Shown: piece after piece, positions 13,281-21,539 of the stretch
Numbering within the stretch: the stretch's first letter is position 1
Layout: every line of letters starts with the position of its first letter
IMG/VR virus record: IMGVR_UViG_3300045118_000751
Location: 1-36,986 of that record
Length of the DNA: 36,986 bases
Reading direction: 5' to 3' (one strand)
Origin: a virus
Notes under the pieces: generated by a model
The model's input: the letters and a program-made list of their open reading frames with translations, nothing else
Databases searched by the model: none
Told to the model about the DNA's origin: nothing
Program-made: the position numbers and the translations under genes

Positions 13281-13802
13281 ATGAAAAAATTTAGTATTTT
13301 CATTCTATTTGCCCTATTAGTGCTTGGGTTTTCAGCGCAAGTTAGGGCAGAAATGAGCCCCTCGTCAGCCACAGGAACTTCCTATTTGGATAATCAAGTG
13401 CTTACTGTTGCTTATAACAACTCTGGTTCTGACATCACCTCAAAAAGCATAGTCATACTTGATACCTCGGCGACGGCGGGTTCTACTTTGGGTGCTTATA
13501 TCACTACTACCTCTACCGCAGATTCAAAAATGGTCATCGGTGTAATAGAAGACCCGACTTGCACCGCAGGGACTTCTTGCCGTGTTGCCATTAGAGGCCC
13601 GCACGCTGTCTGGTTCACCAGAACAGGCGCTGCCTCTTTAGCAGAAGGGGATTTAGTTTCAACCTCAACTACTGCTGGCAGGGCAACCGAATACTCTACA
13701 TCTGATGGGACTGCTGGTGGTATTTTAGGTAGGGCGCTCAAGGCATCGTCAACTGATGGTGATATTTGGTGGGTTTGGTTAGAGCCAAAAATCCATAAAT
13801 AG
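13281..13802 (+). CDS. Probable capsid decoration protein with Sec-like signal peptide
   Basis: 173 residues right after the capsid gene. The body (about 24-173) is Gly/Thr/Ser-rich and beta-rich, with a pattern of gVIxDxT, VAIRGPHAVW, SLAEGDLV, GGILGRAL and WWVWLEP that resembles phage capsid decoration/head-fibre proteins. GGGAGG precedes the ATG at 13281. Unexpectedly the first 23 residues are a textbook Sec signal: KK, a hydrophobic core FSIFILFALLVLGFS, and an AxA-like VRA site. Decoration proteins normally stay in the cytoplasm. A secreted protein with a decoration-like fold is the alternative. Confidence 0.65.
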   Translation: MKKFSIFILFALLVLGFSAQVRAEMSPSSATGTSYLDNQVLTVAYNNSGSDITSKSIVILDTSATAGSTLGAYITTTSTADSKMVIGVIEDPTCTAGTSCRVAIRGPHAVWFTRTGAASLAEGDLVSTSTTAGRATEYSTSDGTAGGILGRALKASSTDGDIWWVWLEPKIHK

Positions 13803-13817
13803 TCAGCATCTGGCTTT

Positions 13818-13845
13818 GGCGGTGAGCCATAATCACCGCCTTTCT
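13818..13845 (+). terminator. Hairpin after the decoration gene
   Basis: GGCGGTGA (13818-13825) pairs perfectly with TCACCGCC (13833-13840), followed by TTTCT. The TTG/GTG candidate starts of the next gene lie inside the stem. Likely a partial terminator or attenuator that lowers expression of the membrane protein downstream. Confidence 0.6.
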
Positions 13846-13848
13846 AAT

Positions 13849-14973
13849 ATGACTGCTTTTTTTAATATTTGTTTATTGATAATACCCTGGGTAGTCTTTC
13901 CTAATAAGGCTTTATCCGACCAATTCCGCCTGCCTAAATCAACCTTCTTTGACATAATCTGTATGGGGTTAATCTGTTATTCTTTTGCAACGGGGCTGCG
14001 CAGGAGGTATTTCAATAAATATTTCTCCTGGCTGTTAATCTGGGTCTTTGCAGTAATCATTATCAATTTCTATATTCCCTTCTCGCTTAACTTTATAAAA
14101 TCGGGCAAGGCGCTTAATATCTGGACTTTGGAGCCGATGTTGCATATTATCTTTGCGGTCTGGGCTTCTTATATTGCGCTTTCCTATTTTGAGCAGGATG
14201 ATTTTGTCAAGATAGCCAGGACACTGTGTTTTTCGGCAGTGGCAGTATCGGTAATAGCCAGCCTGCAGTATTTCGGCTGGGATATGTTCGGTAAAAAGGT
14301 AATATTTTATGATGAGGGGGTAAGGTTCTCTGCCTGCCTGGATAACTCCAATATCGCAGGCGCCTATTTAGCCTTATGCCTTCCTTTTTTCCTTATATTC
14401 AAAGAACACAAATACAAATTGGGGTTTATTCTGGTATTGGCGGGGGTATTTATCTCGCAGTCAATTATGGCGAAAGTATGCGCCTTATTGGGATTAGCGG
14501 TTTATTTTCTTTTAAACCTAAAAAATAGAAAAATACTTATTGCTGCTCTTGGCACAGGCATAGGCGCAGTTTTAATCCTGCTTTTTAACTTAAAATTATT
14601 CATAGGGGATTTTGCAGGACGCCTTGAGGTATGGGCTATGACTCTGCAGAAATTCAAGGAGAATGTCATTTTCGGGCAGGGCATAGGGATTTTTAAGACT
14701 TGGAATATATTGCATCTGGGGTATTGGGGAAATGCCCATAATGACTGGCTGGAAAGGCTGGTGGAGTTAGGTCTTATCGGGATTATCCTGATGGTTTTGG
14801 TGGTGATAAACAGCATCAGGAAATTCAATTATAAAAAAGATAATATCGTGGGGTTTTCCTATTTTGCTTCCTTTGTGTCGTTTTTGGTGCTGATGGGCGG
14901 GTCATTTCCTTTTGAGATAGCCCCGCTTGCGCTTCTGGGTTTAATCGGATTTTGGGGAACGGAAGTTTTATAA
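13849..14973 (+). CDS. O-antigen ligase/polymerase-like (Wzy_C) membrane protein
   Basis: 375 residues from ATG 13849; earlier TTG (13816) and GTG (13822) starts lie within the hairpin at 13818-13845. Around ten or more hydrophobic spans, with a large loop carrying GQGIGIFKT and then NAHNDWLERLVELGLIG, the characteristic Wzy_C region of O-antigen ligases and polymerases. Such enzymes join or polymerise lipopolysaccharide O-units in the inner membrane, periplasmic side. In a phage this would alter the host surface, for instance to change serotype or block superinfection (inference). Flanked by virion genes on the same strand. Substrate and direction of activity cannot be read. Confidence 0.8.
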   Translation: MTAFFNICLLIIPWVVFPNKALSDQFRLPKSTFFDIICMGLICYSFATGLRRRYFNKYFSWLLIWVFAVIIINFYIPFSLNFIKSGKALNIWTLEPMLHIIFAVWASYIALSYFEQDDFVKIARTLCFSAVAVSVIASLQYFGWDMFGKKVIFYDEGVRFSACLDNSNIAGAYLALCLPFFLIFKEHKYKLGFILVLAGVFISQSIMAKVCALLGLAVYFLLNLKNRKILIAALGTGIGAVLILLFNLKLFIGDFAGRLEVWAMTLQKFKENVIFGQGIGIFKTWNILHLGYWGNAHNDWLERLVELGLIGIILMVLVVINSIRKFNYKKDNIVGFSYFASFVSFLVLMGGSFPFEIAPLALLGLIGFWGTEVL

Positions 14974-14985
14974 CAAGGAGAAGAA

Positions 14986-15831
14986 ATGAACAAAGAAAAA
15001 GACGCAGTATTGGAAATTCCAGAAAAACAACAAGACCAGTTCCTTTATGTAGAGGCGGTAAAAAATCTGGTGGAGCAGAAAAAGGCGGAGTTTCAAGTCT
15101 TGCAGGGTAAAATCGGCCAGTATAAGACCCAGTTAATCTCTCTGGAGAGAAGAATTGCCAGCCTTGAGTCGGAACATAAGGAAAAAATGCTCCAGGAAAG
15201 GCAGAATTTTGAGAAAGAAAAGACCGCAAAGTTTACCGATATGGATAACCGCTTTGACGCCTTGCAGAAGGCAGAGTCGGATTATAGGCAGAGGAAGATT
15301 GACCTGGATGAAAGGGAATTAGAAAACGCCAAGATAAAGGACGAAAGGAAAAAACTCCTGGATGAAAAAATAAGGTATGAAAAATTAAATACCGAGGCGC
15401 AGGAGAAGTCCAATAAGGCTGATACCTTGATTGAGGAGGCGAATAAAAAACTTGAGATGGCCGCTGGCAAGGAACTTTCAGCAAAATTGAAACTTGATGA
15501 GATAGCCAATATTAAGTCAATAGTGGACTTAAGCGAGGCCGCCATCAGAGAGCATAAAAAGGAAGTCGCAAATCAGATTAACAACTTGCAGGATTTACGG
15601 AAAGAAGTCCAGCCTAAAATAGAAGAATACCATAATCTAATCAAGCAGAATGAAGCGCAGTTAAAGGAAATACAGCAGAAAGACCTTGATGTCAAGGCAA
15701 AGATAGAAGAGAACAATAAATTATTTGAGGCTATCCTTAAGAAAGAAGAAAACAATAAGCAGAAAGAAATCTTCCTGGCGACCAAAGAAGAGGAACTTCT
15801 GCGCAAGGAATTGCTTTTAAAGAAAGAATGA
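14986..15831 (+). CDS. Long coiled-coil protein
   Basis: 281 residues, almost wholly heptad coiled coil (QGKIGQYKTQLISLERRIASL, then ERQNFEKEKTAKF, EELLRKELLLKKE), very rich in Glu/Lys/Gln. Any single-chain role such as tail spacer, scaffold or tether would fit; no tape-measure-type hydrophobic segment is present. AAGGAGAAG precedes the ATG, and the last bases overlap the next start (ATGA). No named family. Confidence 0.75.
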   Translation: MNKEKDAVLEIPEKQQDQFLYVEAVKNLVEQKKAEFQVLQGKIGQYKTQLISLERRIASLESEHKEKMLQERQNFEKEKTAKFTDMDNRFDALQKAESDYRQRKIDLDERELENAKIKDERKKLLDEKIRYEKLNTEAQEKSNKADTLIEEANKKLEMAAGKELSAKLKLDEIANIKSIVDLSEAAIREHKKEVANQINNLQDLRKEVQPKIEEYHNLIKQNEAQLKEIQQKDLDVKAKIEENNKLFEAILKKEENNKQKEIFLATKEEELLRKELLLKKE

Positions 15832-16163
15832 GCATAAAGCATTTTACGGGAAATGAGTATTTAAGGAAGGATGACGGAACCTTGATTATCGGGATGATGT
15901 TAAGGTCATCTATCAGGCAGGGAACCGTTACGATTGCTACCTCTGCCACTAAAATACCGACATCCCCGTTATCCGAGAGGCTATCTATTGTGATAGTGAA
16001 TATCTCAAACAATATAGTTTATCTGGGCAATAGTTCTGTTACTACGGCTAACGGTTATCCGATATACCCGAGGCAGTCAATTTCTTTTTATATTGAGGAC
16101 AACATAGATATTTACGGGATAGCGGAAAGTTCGTCAGAGTGCAGAATTTTAGAGGGAGGATAA
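15828..16163 (+). CDS. Small beta-rich phage virion protein
   Basis: 111 residues starting in the previous stop (ATGA). Pattern TVTIATSATKIPTSPLSER, LSIVIVNISNNIVYLGNSSV, GYPIYPRQSISF, IDIYGIAESS matches small beta-sandwich proteins common in tailed-phage structural blocks, usually called hypothetical or head-fibre-like. Located between coiled-coil and adaptor genes. Likely a minor virion protein; exact role unknown. Confidence 0.7.
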   Translation: MSIKHFTGNEYLRKDDGTLIIGMMLRSSIRQGTVTIATSATKIPTSPLSERLSIVIVNISNNIVYLGNSSVTTANGYPIYPRQSISFYIEDNIDIYGIAESSSECRILEGG

Positions 16164-16168
16164 ATCTT

Positions 16169-17290
16169 ATGACCCGCTTGGAATTGGCTACTGATATAGA
16201 AAATATCTCAAATGTAAAAGACCAGAGGGTTTTAGTCAACCGCTCTATCCAGCACGCTTTGGAGAGGGTATTTGAACACCACGACTGGCCTTATTATATT
16301 CAGGATAAAGGCGTGATAGAAACTGTCGCCACTTATACTACGGGGACAGTCAGCGTTACCAATGGTTCGCCCAACCTTACTTTTTCCGGTTCTACCCTTA
16401 CCTCTGGGATGGCAGGAAGAAAAATCAGGATAGAAAGCCAGAACGAATATTACAGGATAAAATCCGTGGACACAGGCGCAGGGACGGCAGTTCTGGAAAA
16501 TAACTATTGCGGGACTACGGGCAGTTCTAAAACATTCACGATTTTTAAGGATGAATACCGCCTGGCCGCAGATGTGGATAAATACAAAATCCTGCGCCAG
16601 ATTAAAAACGGGATTATTCTTTTTGATACCCACCCTACAAATTACGACCAGTCCTTCCCCGTTCCCAATTCTTACTCTGACCCGATACGCAGCGTAATGA
16701 TAGGGACTAAACTTGATACTTATACTACGGGGTCTTTATCTGGCTCTGGGACTACGCTTACCGGTTCAAGCACTGCCTGGACATCGGTAGAGGGGTTAGG
16801 CAGGATGTCTAAAATACGTATTGGGAATAATGTCTATACCGTAAAATCGGTGGATAGCGCCACGCAGATAACTACCTTTGAAACTATCACCACGGTATCA
16901 TCAGGGACTACTTACGAGATTACCTTGAATAATCTGGTGGTGCAACTCTATAATATTCCTAATACTGCGCAGTTGCTTTATTACCGTTATTTCCGTATCC
17001 CTTCCATTTTAGCCAATGATTATGACATTCCTGATATGCCGCATAACTGGCATTGGCTTTTAATGTATGGCGCATTATCGGTTGTTTTAATGCAGAAGGG
17101 CGATATAAATAAGGCGCAGATAGAGGCGGAAACAAGGTTTATGAACGGCTTGGATATGATGAAAATTAAAATAGGGTCTTTCTCACCGGACAGGATTTAT
17201 AAGAGGAAGTCCGTTGACAGGATGACGGGAGTATTATTAGATGGCCTGGAAAGCAGTGATTTTGACCGCAGGTATTCTTTCCCTGCTTAA
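16169..17290 (+). CDS. Head-tail adaptor-like protein with inserted beta domains
   Basis: 373 residues. ATG at 16169 is preferred because GAGGGAGGATAA stands 6-12 bases before it. N-terminal helices (LELATDIENISNVKDQRVLVNRSI, LERVFEHHDWPYY) and a C-terminal helical region with W-H-W (MPHNWHWLLMYGALSVVLM, KAQIEAETRFMNGLDMM) resemble podovirus head-tail connector/tubular-A-like adaptors. The middle has two related Thr/Ser/Gly-rich beta inserts (VTNGSPNLTFSGSTL, SGSGTTLTGSSTAWTSV). Connects portal and tail. Overlaps the next gene by 50 bases. Call by architecture and position. Confidence 0.7.
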   Translation: MTRLELATDIENISNVKDQRVLVNRSIQHALERVFEHHDWPYYIQDKGVIETVATYTTGTVSVTNGSPNLTFSGSTLTSGMAGRKIRIESQNEYYRIKSVDTGAGTAVLENNYCGTTGSSKTFTIFKDEYRLAADVDKYKILRQIKNGIILFDTHPTNYDQSFPVPNSYSDPIRSVMIGTKLDTYTTGSLSGSGTTLTGSSTAWTSVEGLGRMSKIRIGNNVYTVKSVDSATQITTFETITTVSSGTTYEITLNNLVVQLYNIPNTAQLLYYRYFRIPSILANDYDIPDMPHNWHWLLMYGALSVVLMQKGDINKAQIEAETRFMNGLDMMKIKIGSFSPDRIYKRKSVDRMTGVLLDGLESSDFDRRYSFPA

Positions 17291-18860
17291 CAACTGTTAT
17301 GCCGAAGTTCCCTGGGTAAAGGCAATTTATTTTCAGAACTGGGGCGGACTTAATGACCAGTTATCCCAGAGTGAAATACAGGATAACGAAGCCACGGATA
17401 TTCAGAACATTATTTTTGATACCGGCGGAGCATTGGTCAAGAGGTATGGCTTTGACCCTGTTCCAAGCGATACTGTCCAAAAAGCCGCTACCGGCTCGGT
17501 AGTCGCTATTACTGGACTTTCCTTTTACCATAAGAATAACGGCAATAAATTTGTAGTAGCTATTGCCAATAACGATAATAAGGCGGTGGCCATGAAGAAG
17601 AACTGGGACAGCGGCCCTGCTTCAGGGGCCTGGAACAATATAGACTTTGCCGCCCTGCCTTCCAGTTATTCCAATAATTACCTGGCTGATTTTGCCGTAG
17701 CCGAGGATAACCTTATCATCACTATCCCCTCTACCACAGGGCATAAGCCTTTTAAATGGCCAGGAAGCGGTTTTGTAACCTATCTTACCTCTGACAGCGA
17801 TTGCCCTACGGCAAGCCTGGTGGAATACCATAAGAACCATCTTTTCTTATCAGGGAACCCTACCTACCCTTCCAGGGTGTATTTTTCTGCGCTTGACAAT
17901 ATCAGCGATTTTACCGCTACGGACTTTTTTGATGTCCAGACCTCCGATGGCTCAAGGGTCAGAGGGATAATCTCCGCCTATGACAGCCTGTATATTTTTA
18001 AGGATAAATCTATCTGGAGGCTGTCTGGCTCGGAAAGAGATACCTTTGTCTTGCAGGAGATGGTCTATGACATTGGGACATTGTCGCAACAGTCAATCTG
18101 CATAGTGAATAATATCATCTATTTTACCACCCCAGAAGGAAAAAAAGCGGTATATGACGGTGCTTATACGGTGAAGTTTGCCTCCGATAAGATTGACAAT
18201 ACCATAAATACCAAGATAAGTTCATCCCGCTCTGCCTATGCTTTAGGGATAAATTTTGAGGATAATTTCTACGGTTCGGTCAGCGGAAGCGGGTCAGGCA
18301 CAAATAATCTGGTTTTACTCTTTGATACTACTTACAATGCTTGGACTAAATTCAACGGCATAAATGCCAATGCCTGGTGCGTGGCAGAGGATAGCACAGA
18401 GGGGGAGATTTTAGTCTTTGGGGATTATAGCGGGTATGTGGACAGTTATCCTTCTTCCAACTATTATGACGGTAATGCTACTACGGGGCCGATTTCAGCC
18501 TTTTACCAGACTAAATGGTTCAGGTATAGCGATTTGGCATTGGGGGATAAATACTGGCGGTTGCTTAAAACTTATGCCTTGTCAGAGACTATCGGCGATG
18601 CCGTGCTTTATGCTGAATGCCGTTCCGATTATGAGACCAGCGGAAGGGTGGTAGAGATAGATTTATCGGAGTCAGGGGCAAAATGGGATACGGCTTTATG
18701 GGATGTAGATTTATGGTCAGGGCAGTCTTTGATAGTAGGCAGAAATGAAATAGAAAAAGGGAAAAGTATGTTCCAGATTAAATACTACAACGACTCCGCC
18801 AATCAGGGCTTTACCATCTTCGGCTGGGAGATATTTATTGAGCCTACGAATAGAATATGA
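17241..18860 (+). CDS. Tail/stabilisation-like beta-propeller protein with signal-peptide-like N-terminus
   Basis: 539 residues. A conserved tail motif block stands near the N-terminus: NWGGLNDQLSQSEIQDNEA followed by DIQNIIFDTGGALVKRYGF, as in phage tail stabilisation proteins. Repeated blades with aromatic/Gly motifs follow (VAEDNLIITIPS, LVEYHKNHLFLSG, GIISAYDSLYIFKDKSIW, NNIIYFTTPEGKKAVY). The first ~21 residues (AVILTAGILSLL, then CYA/E) look like a Sec signal. The ATG at 17241 overlaps the preceding gene; GGGAG lies 9-14 bases upstream. The propeller/tail call is good by motif; the exported N-terminus is unexplained. Confidence 0.75.
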   Translation: MAWKAVILTAGILSLLNNCYAEVPWVKAIYFQNWGGLNDQLSQSEIQDNEATDIQNIIFDTGGALVKRYGFDPVPSDTVQKAATGSVVAITGLSFYHKNNGNKFVVAIANNDNKAVAMKKNWDSGPASGAWNNIDFAALPSSYSNNYLADFAVAEDNLIITIPSTTGHKPFKWPGSGFVTYLTSDSDCPTASLVEYHKNHLFLSGNPTYPSRVYFSALDNISDFTATDFFDVQTSDGSRVRGIISAYDSLYIFKDKSIWRLSGSERDTFVLQEMVYDIGTLSQQSICIVNNIIYFTTPEGKKAVYDGAYTVKFASDKIDNTINTKISSSRSAYALGINFEDNFYGSVSGSGSGTNNLVLLFDTTYNAWTKFNGINANAWCVAEDSTEGEILVFGDYSGYVDSYPSSNYYDGNATTGPISAFYQTKWFRYSDLALGDKYWRLLKTYALSETIGDAVLYAECRSDYETSGRVVEIDLSESGAKWDTALWDVDLWSGQSLIVGRNEIEKGKSMFQIKYYNDSANQGFTIFGWEIFIEPTNRI

Positions 18861-19825
18861 GAAAGATTATCAGTAATTTTATCTCTTTATCAGTCAGCTT
18901 GGCGGTAATCTTAATCCCCTTATTCTTGATTGCCGAAATATCCGCTCCGCCTAAAGACGATAATCTCTCTATCCAAAGTCAGCAGTATTTTAAGGATATT
19001 TACGAAAATCTGAAAAATATCTCCAGCAATTTTTCTTTTCTTACCTTAAGCGATACCCCTAACAGTTATTCGGGGCAGGCGAATAAGACCGTCAAAGTCA
19101 ATTCTGGAGAGACCGCCCTGGAGTTTATAAATGTTACCTCAACCGATGAAAAAGTAAAGGCGGATTCCGCAGACAGCACAGCGGATTATTTAGCCAATAA
19201 AACAGACAATACTACCGTAGCGGTAAATACCACCAGCCATCAATTATACGTTATCCACGGTTCTTCCGCTTATAACTCTGGCTCTGGAAGTTGGACGGCT
19301 CCTACGGGGATTTCTAAAATATTCATAACGTTATGCGGCGGAGGCGGCGGCGGAGCAAACGGCAACGGCAGCGCAGGCGGCGGAGGTGGCGGCGGAGCAG
19401 AGGCTATAGTTAATTTTCTTTATAATGTAACCGCAGGCAGCAGTTATGCCTATTCCGTAGGCGCAGGCGGGGGGACAGGAGCAACTGGAAGTGATACCAC
19501 ATTTGGCACAGGGACGGTGATTACTGCCAACGGTGGCGGTGCTGGCGTAGCAGGTTCAGCCGGTTCTGGTGCCTCTAATACCATAAATGCTTCGGGCTCA
19601 ACAGCAGGAGGCTACGGAAGCCTCTCCGGCGGTAATGGCGCTACCAGTGGTATGAATGGTGGTGGTGGCGGCGGTTCCTATTTTGGGGCAGGCGGAGCAG
19701 GTCAGCCTTCCGAAAATGGCAATGGCACTGCAGCTACAGGATATGGCGCAGGCGGCGGCGGTGCGGGTAAAAGCGGCGGGACTGGCGGAGCAGGTTCAGG
19801 CGGAGTTGTTTTAGTGGTATATTAA
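18857..19825 (+). CDS. Glycine-rich tail fibre-like protein with hydrophobic N-terminus
   Basis: 322 residues starting in the previous stop (ATGA). Signal or anchor-like N-terminus (SLSVSLAVILIPLFLIAEISA), a helical linker (QQYFKDIYENLKNISSNF), a typical fibre segment (TLSDTPNSYSGQANKTVKVNSGE), then a C-terminal domain of extreme Gly content (CGGGGGGANG, GGAGVAGSAGSGAS, GAGGGGAGKSGGTGG). Glycine-rich receptor-binding tips of this kind occur at the ends of phage fibres. Poly-Gly runs suggest a beta-like sandwich. The export-type start is odd for a virion protein. Confidence 0.7.
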   Translation: MRKIISNFISLSVSLAVILIPLFLIAEISAPPKDDNLSIQSQQYFKDIYENLKNISSNFSFLTLSDTPNSYSGQANKTVKVNSGETALEFINVTSTDEKVKADSADSTADYLANKTDNTTVAVNTTSHQLYVIHGSSAYNSGSGSWTAPTGISKIFITLCGGGGGGANGNGSAGGGGGGGAEAIVNFLYNVTAGSSYAYSVGAGGGTGATGSDTTFGTGTVITANGGGAGVAGSAGSGASNTINASGSTAGGYGSLSGGNGATSGMNGGGGGGSYFGAGGAGQPSENGNGTAATGYGAGGGGAGKSGGTGGAGSGGVVLVVY

Positions 19826-19837
19826 AGGAGGATTTTT

Positions 19838-20512
19838 ATGAAAAGAATATTTTTAGTCATCGGTTTTATTCTTTACTCGGTTATTTTGTGTTTTTCAGCC
19901 CCGAATAACAGCATCAGTATTCCGACCAGTTTTTCTCCGCAGACTACTATTTCTTCCTCGGAGACCAATGCCAACAACAACGAAGTCGCCACTAAATATA
20001 ATGTCCATACCCATACTGATATTACCTCGTTAGGGACGATTACCACCGGCACCTGGCAGGGGACAACAGTCGCTAAAGGCTATGGCGGGACTGGTAATGC
20101 CTATGGTCTGGGGCTTCCTTCTGGGGCGGTATTTTTTATGGTCAGCGGGACTTGCCCTTCTGGAACTACGAATGTTTCCTCAACCTATTCCAATAAATTT
20201 GTCAGGATAAATGCTACGGCTGGCTCAACTAGCGGCGCAGATACCCATACTCATACGGCAGGGACTTTTGCTGGCCCAAGCCATACCCACGGCGTTCCCG
20301 TAGGGTATTCTACAGAGAATATTTATCTTGCAAATCAGACCTCCGGCACCTTTACCGCTGCCTGGTCAACTGGCGCAGGCGGGGCATCCAGTCAGGGCGG
20401 GGTAAATAAGACGCTTTCTGACGCAGGCGGGACAGGCACGGTAACAGGGACATCGGCGTCAGGGGATAATGTCCCTGCTTACGTAACGATGATTGCATGT
20501 AGCGTTGATTAA
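19838..20512 (+). CDS. Tail collar-like / fibre protein with signal-like N-terminus
   Basis: 224 residues. After a signal-like start (RIFLVIGFILYSVILCFSA/P) comes a fibre-type segment (TSLGTITTGTWQGTTVAKG, YGGTGNAYGLGLPSG) and a C-terminal collar-like domain with paired His motifs TSGADTHTHTAG and GPSHTHGVPV, as in phage tail collar proteins. Ends near CSVD. AAAGGAGG precedes the ATG. Stop overlaps the stop of the HNH gene on the other strand. Confidence 0.8.
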   Translation: MKRIFLVIGFILYSVILCFSAPNNSISIPTSFSPQTTISSSETNANNNEVATKYNVHTHTDITSLGTITTGTWQGTTVAKGYGGTGNAYGLGLPSGAVFFMVSGTCPSGTTNVSSTYSNKFVRINATAGSTSGADTHTHTAGTFAGPSHTHGVPVGYSTENIYLANQTSGTFTAAWSTGAGGASSQGGVNKTLSDAGGTGTVTGTSASGDNVPAYVTMIACSVD

Positions 20513-20982
20513 TAATTTAATCTATGAAATCTAATATGTTCATTATTATTAGGAAAAAGTTTTAAATTTTCAATTCTATCATCAGAAGGATTACGATTTA
20601 TATGATGTACAACTTCTTCAGATTTAAGATACCTGCCAATATGTTTTTCTATTACAAGATGACTTTGTTTAATATAACCATTAATATCACAAGAAGGATG
20701 AGATTTATTAAGGACAATTATGTATCCGTGATAATTTTTATGTTTTCCACCTTTCCAATTACCATTATTAGAACCTTGATTTTTACCTGGTTTTCCCATA
20801 AGACTATGATTAAAACATTTCCGAGAGCAAAATTTTCTTTGGTTTATTCTACATTTAATAACATAAAACAATTTTTTGCATTGTTGACATTTATTATATC
20901 TACCATTTTTTCTTGGGCTTGGTCGTCCTTTGTTACAATAACCAATTGGTTTTCCATTATCTTTTCTATATCCTTTAGGCAT
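20509..20982 (-). CDS. Free-standing HNH homing endonuclease on the opposite strand
   Basis: 157 residues. N-terminal four-cysteine module (CQQC, FCSRKC) then an HNH core, VVHHINRNPSDDRIENLKLF with NNNEHIRFH, plus a GxYIKQSHLVIEKHIGRYL helix typical of NUMOD-type phage HNH enzymes. It is the only minus-strand gene in the 4-31 kb plus arm. Its own promoter and structured leader sit directly upstream (21003-21124), so it forms a self-contained unit between the collar gene and the next virion genes. Stops of the two convergent genes overlap. Likely a DNA cutter that spreads by homing; target not visible. Confidence 0.9.
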   Translation of the reverse strand: MPKGYRKDNGKPIGYCNKGRPSPRKNGRYNKCQQCKKLFYVIKCRINQRKFCSRKCFNHSLMGKPGKNQGSNNGNWKGGKHKNYHGYIIVLNKSHPSCDINGYIKQSHLVIEKHIGRYLKSEEVVHHINRNPSDDRIENLKLFPNNNEHIRFHRLNY

Positions 20983-21002
20983 ATTTTCTTTTTAATTAAA
21001 AA

Positions 21003-21090
21003 GCCCGTTTTCGGTGGCTTGAAAGAAACGGTTAAATTTCTACACCTACTAACGGGCAAGTTAGATACAAAAAATCCGTTTCTTGCAAGC
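21003..21090 (-). ncRNA. Pseudoknotted leader RNA of the HNH gene
   Basis: Helix A: 21076-21090 with 21017-21031 (14 of 15 pairs). Helix B: 21051-21057 with 21003-21009, GCCCGTT/AACGGGC (7 pairs). Order on the RNA is A, B, A', B', an H-type pseudoknot, and the last strand is followed by TTTTT. The promoter at 21097-21124 should start the transcript at about 21090, the first base of helix A. The HNH ATG follows 20 bases after the T-run starts. Likely attenuates HNH transcription or translation; the leader architecture resembles the two leaders at 1558 and 2367. Confidence 0.65.
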
Positions 21091-21096
21091 AATTTT

Positions 21097-21124
21097 AGTC
21101 TAACATAAAATTTGAATTTGTCAA
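21097..21124 (-). promoter_or_regulatory. Promoter of the HNH gene
   Basis: Minus strand: -35 TTGACA (21124-21119), 16-base spacer with a TGT extension, -10 TAGACT (21102-21097). Explains how a gene opposite to all its neighbours is transcribed. Confidence 0.65.
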
Positions 21125-21131
21125 TATTAAT

Positions 21132-21239
21132 ATGGATGATTTATTGCAATATTTAACCCCAAAAGTTAATCAAAATATCCGAGAGGCAATAGCCGATAAT
21201 AGGTTGATTAGTGGAAAATTTTTTATTAAACCTCATTGA
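21132..21239 (+). CDS. Tiny ORF after the HNH unit
   Basis: 35 residues (MDDLLQYLTPKVNQNIREAI...). Polar, helix-like, with no family. No SD remains upstream, where the HNH unit begins; its 3' end overlaps the next gene. It may be a real minor gene or a leftover of one disrupted by the HNH insertion. Confidence 0.4.
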   Translation: MDDLLQYLTPKVNQNIREAIADNRLISGKFFIKPH

Positions 21240-21531
21240 AGAGGATATTGATTTAAAATCAGATGACAGGGAAAAAATCAGGCTTTCTTTACAAGAGGCT
21301 GTTCAAACTGATACTCTACGCTTTATTTATCGGGATAATATCCCTGTTGGTTTTTATAGTTGGAAGGTTTATTCAAAGGGTATCTTTATAAACAACCTTT
21401 TTATCTTAAAGGGATACAGGAATAGGGATAACTTGCTGTATTTAAGAAACTGGTTCAGGGAGAAAATGGTTAATGGAAAGTTCTACTGGAAAAACAGAAA
21501 AACAAAACAATATACGCCGTTATACAGTTAG
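21211..21531 (+). CDS. Hypothetical protein, possibly GNAT-like
   Basis: 106 residues from GTG at 21211, with ATAGG upstream. Beta-alpha pattern: LRFIYRDNIPVGFYSW, KGIFINNLFILKGYRNRDNL, LRNWFREKM. The segment INNLFILKGYRNRDNL recalls the acetyl-CoA-binding strand and loop of GNAT proteins (R-x-x-G/D), but the rest is too short and diverged for a firm call. The 5' end overlaps the 35-residue ORF. Followed by internal virion proteins. Confidence 0.55.
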   Translation: MENFLLNLIEEDIDLKSDDREKIRLSLQEAVQTDTLRFIYRDNIPVGFYSWKVYSKGIFINNLFILKGYRNRDNLLYLRNWFREKMVNGKFYWKNRKTKQYTPLYS

Positions 21532-21539
21532 GAGGGAAA

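Noticed and set aside
16139-16168. Upstream GTG start for the adaptor gene
   Set aside because: The ATG at 16169 has a far better SD (GAGGGAGG) and starts a normal adaptor N-terminus.
21003-21090. HEARO/omega-type RNA next to an HNH gene
   Set aside because: The HNH protein is far too short and lacks a RuvC-like part of the IsrB/IscB type; only general position is similar.
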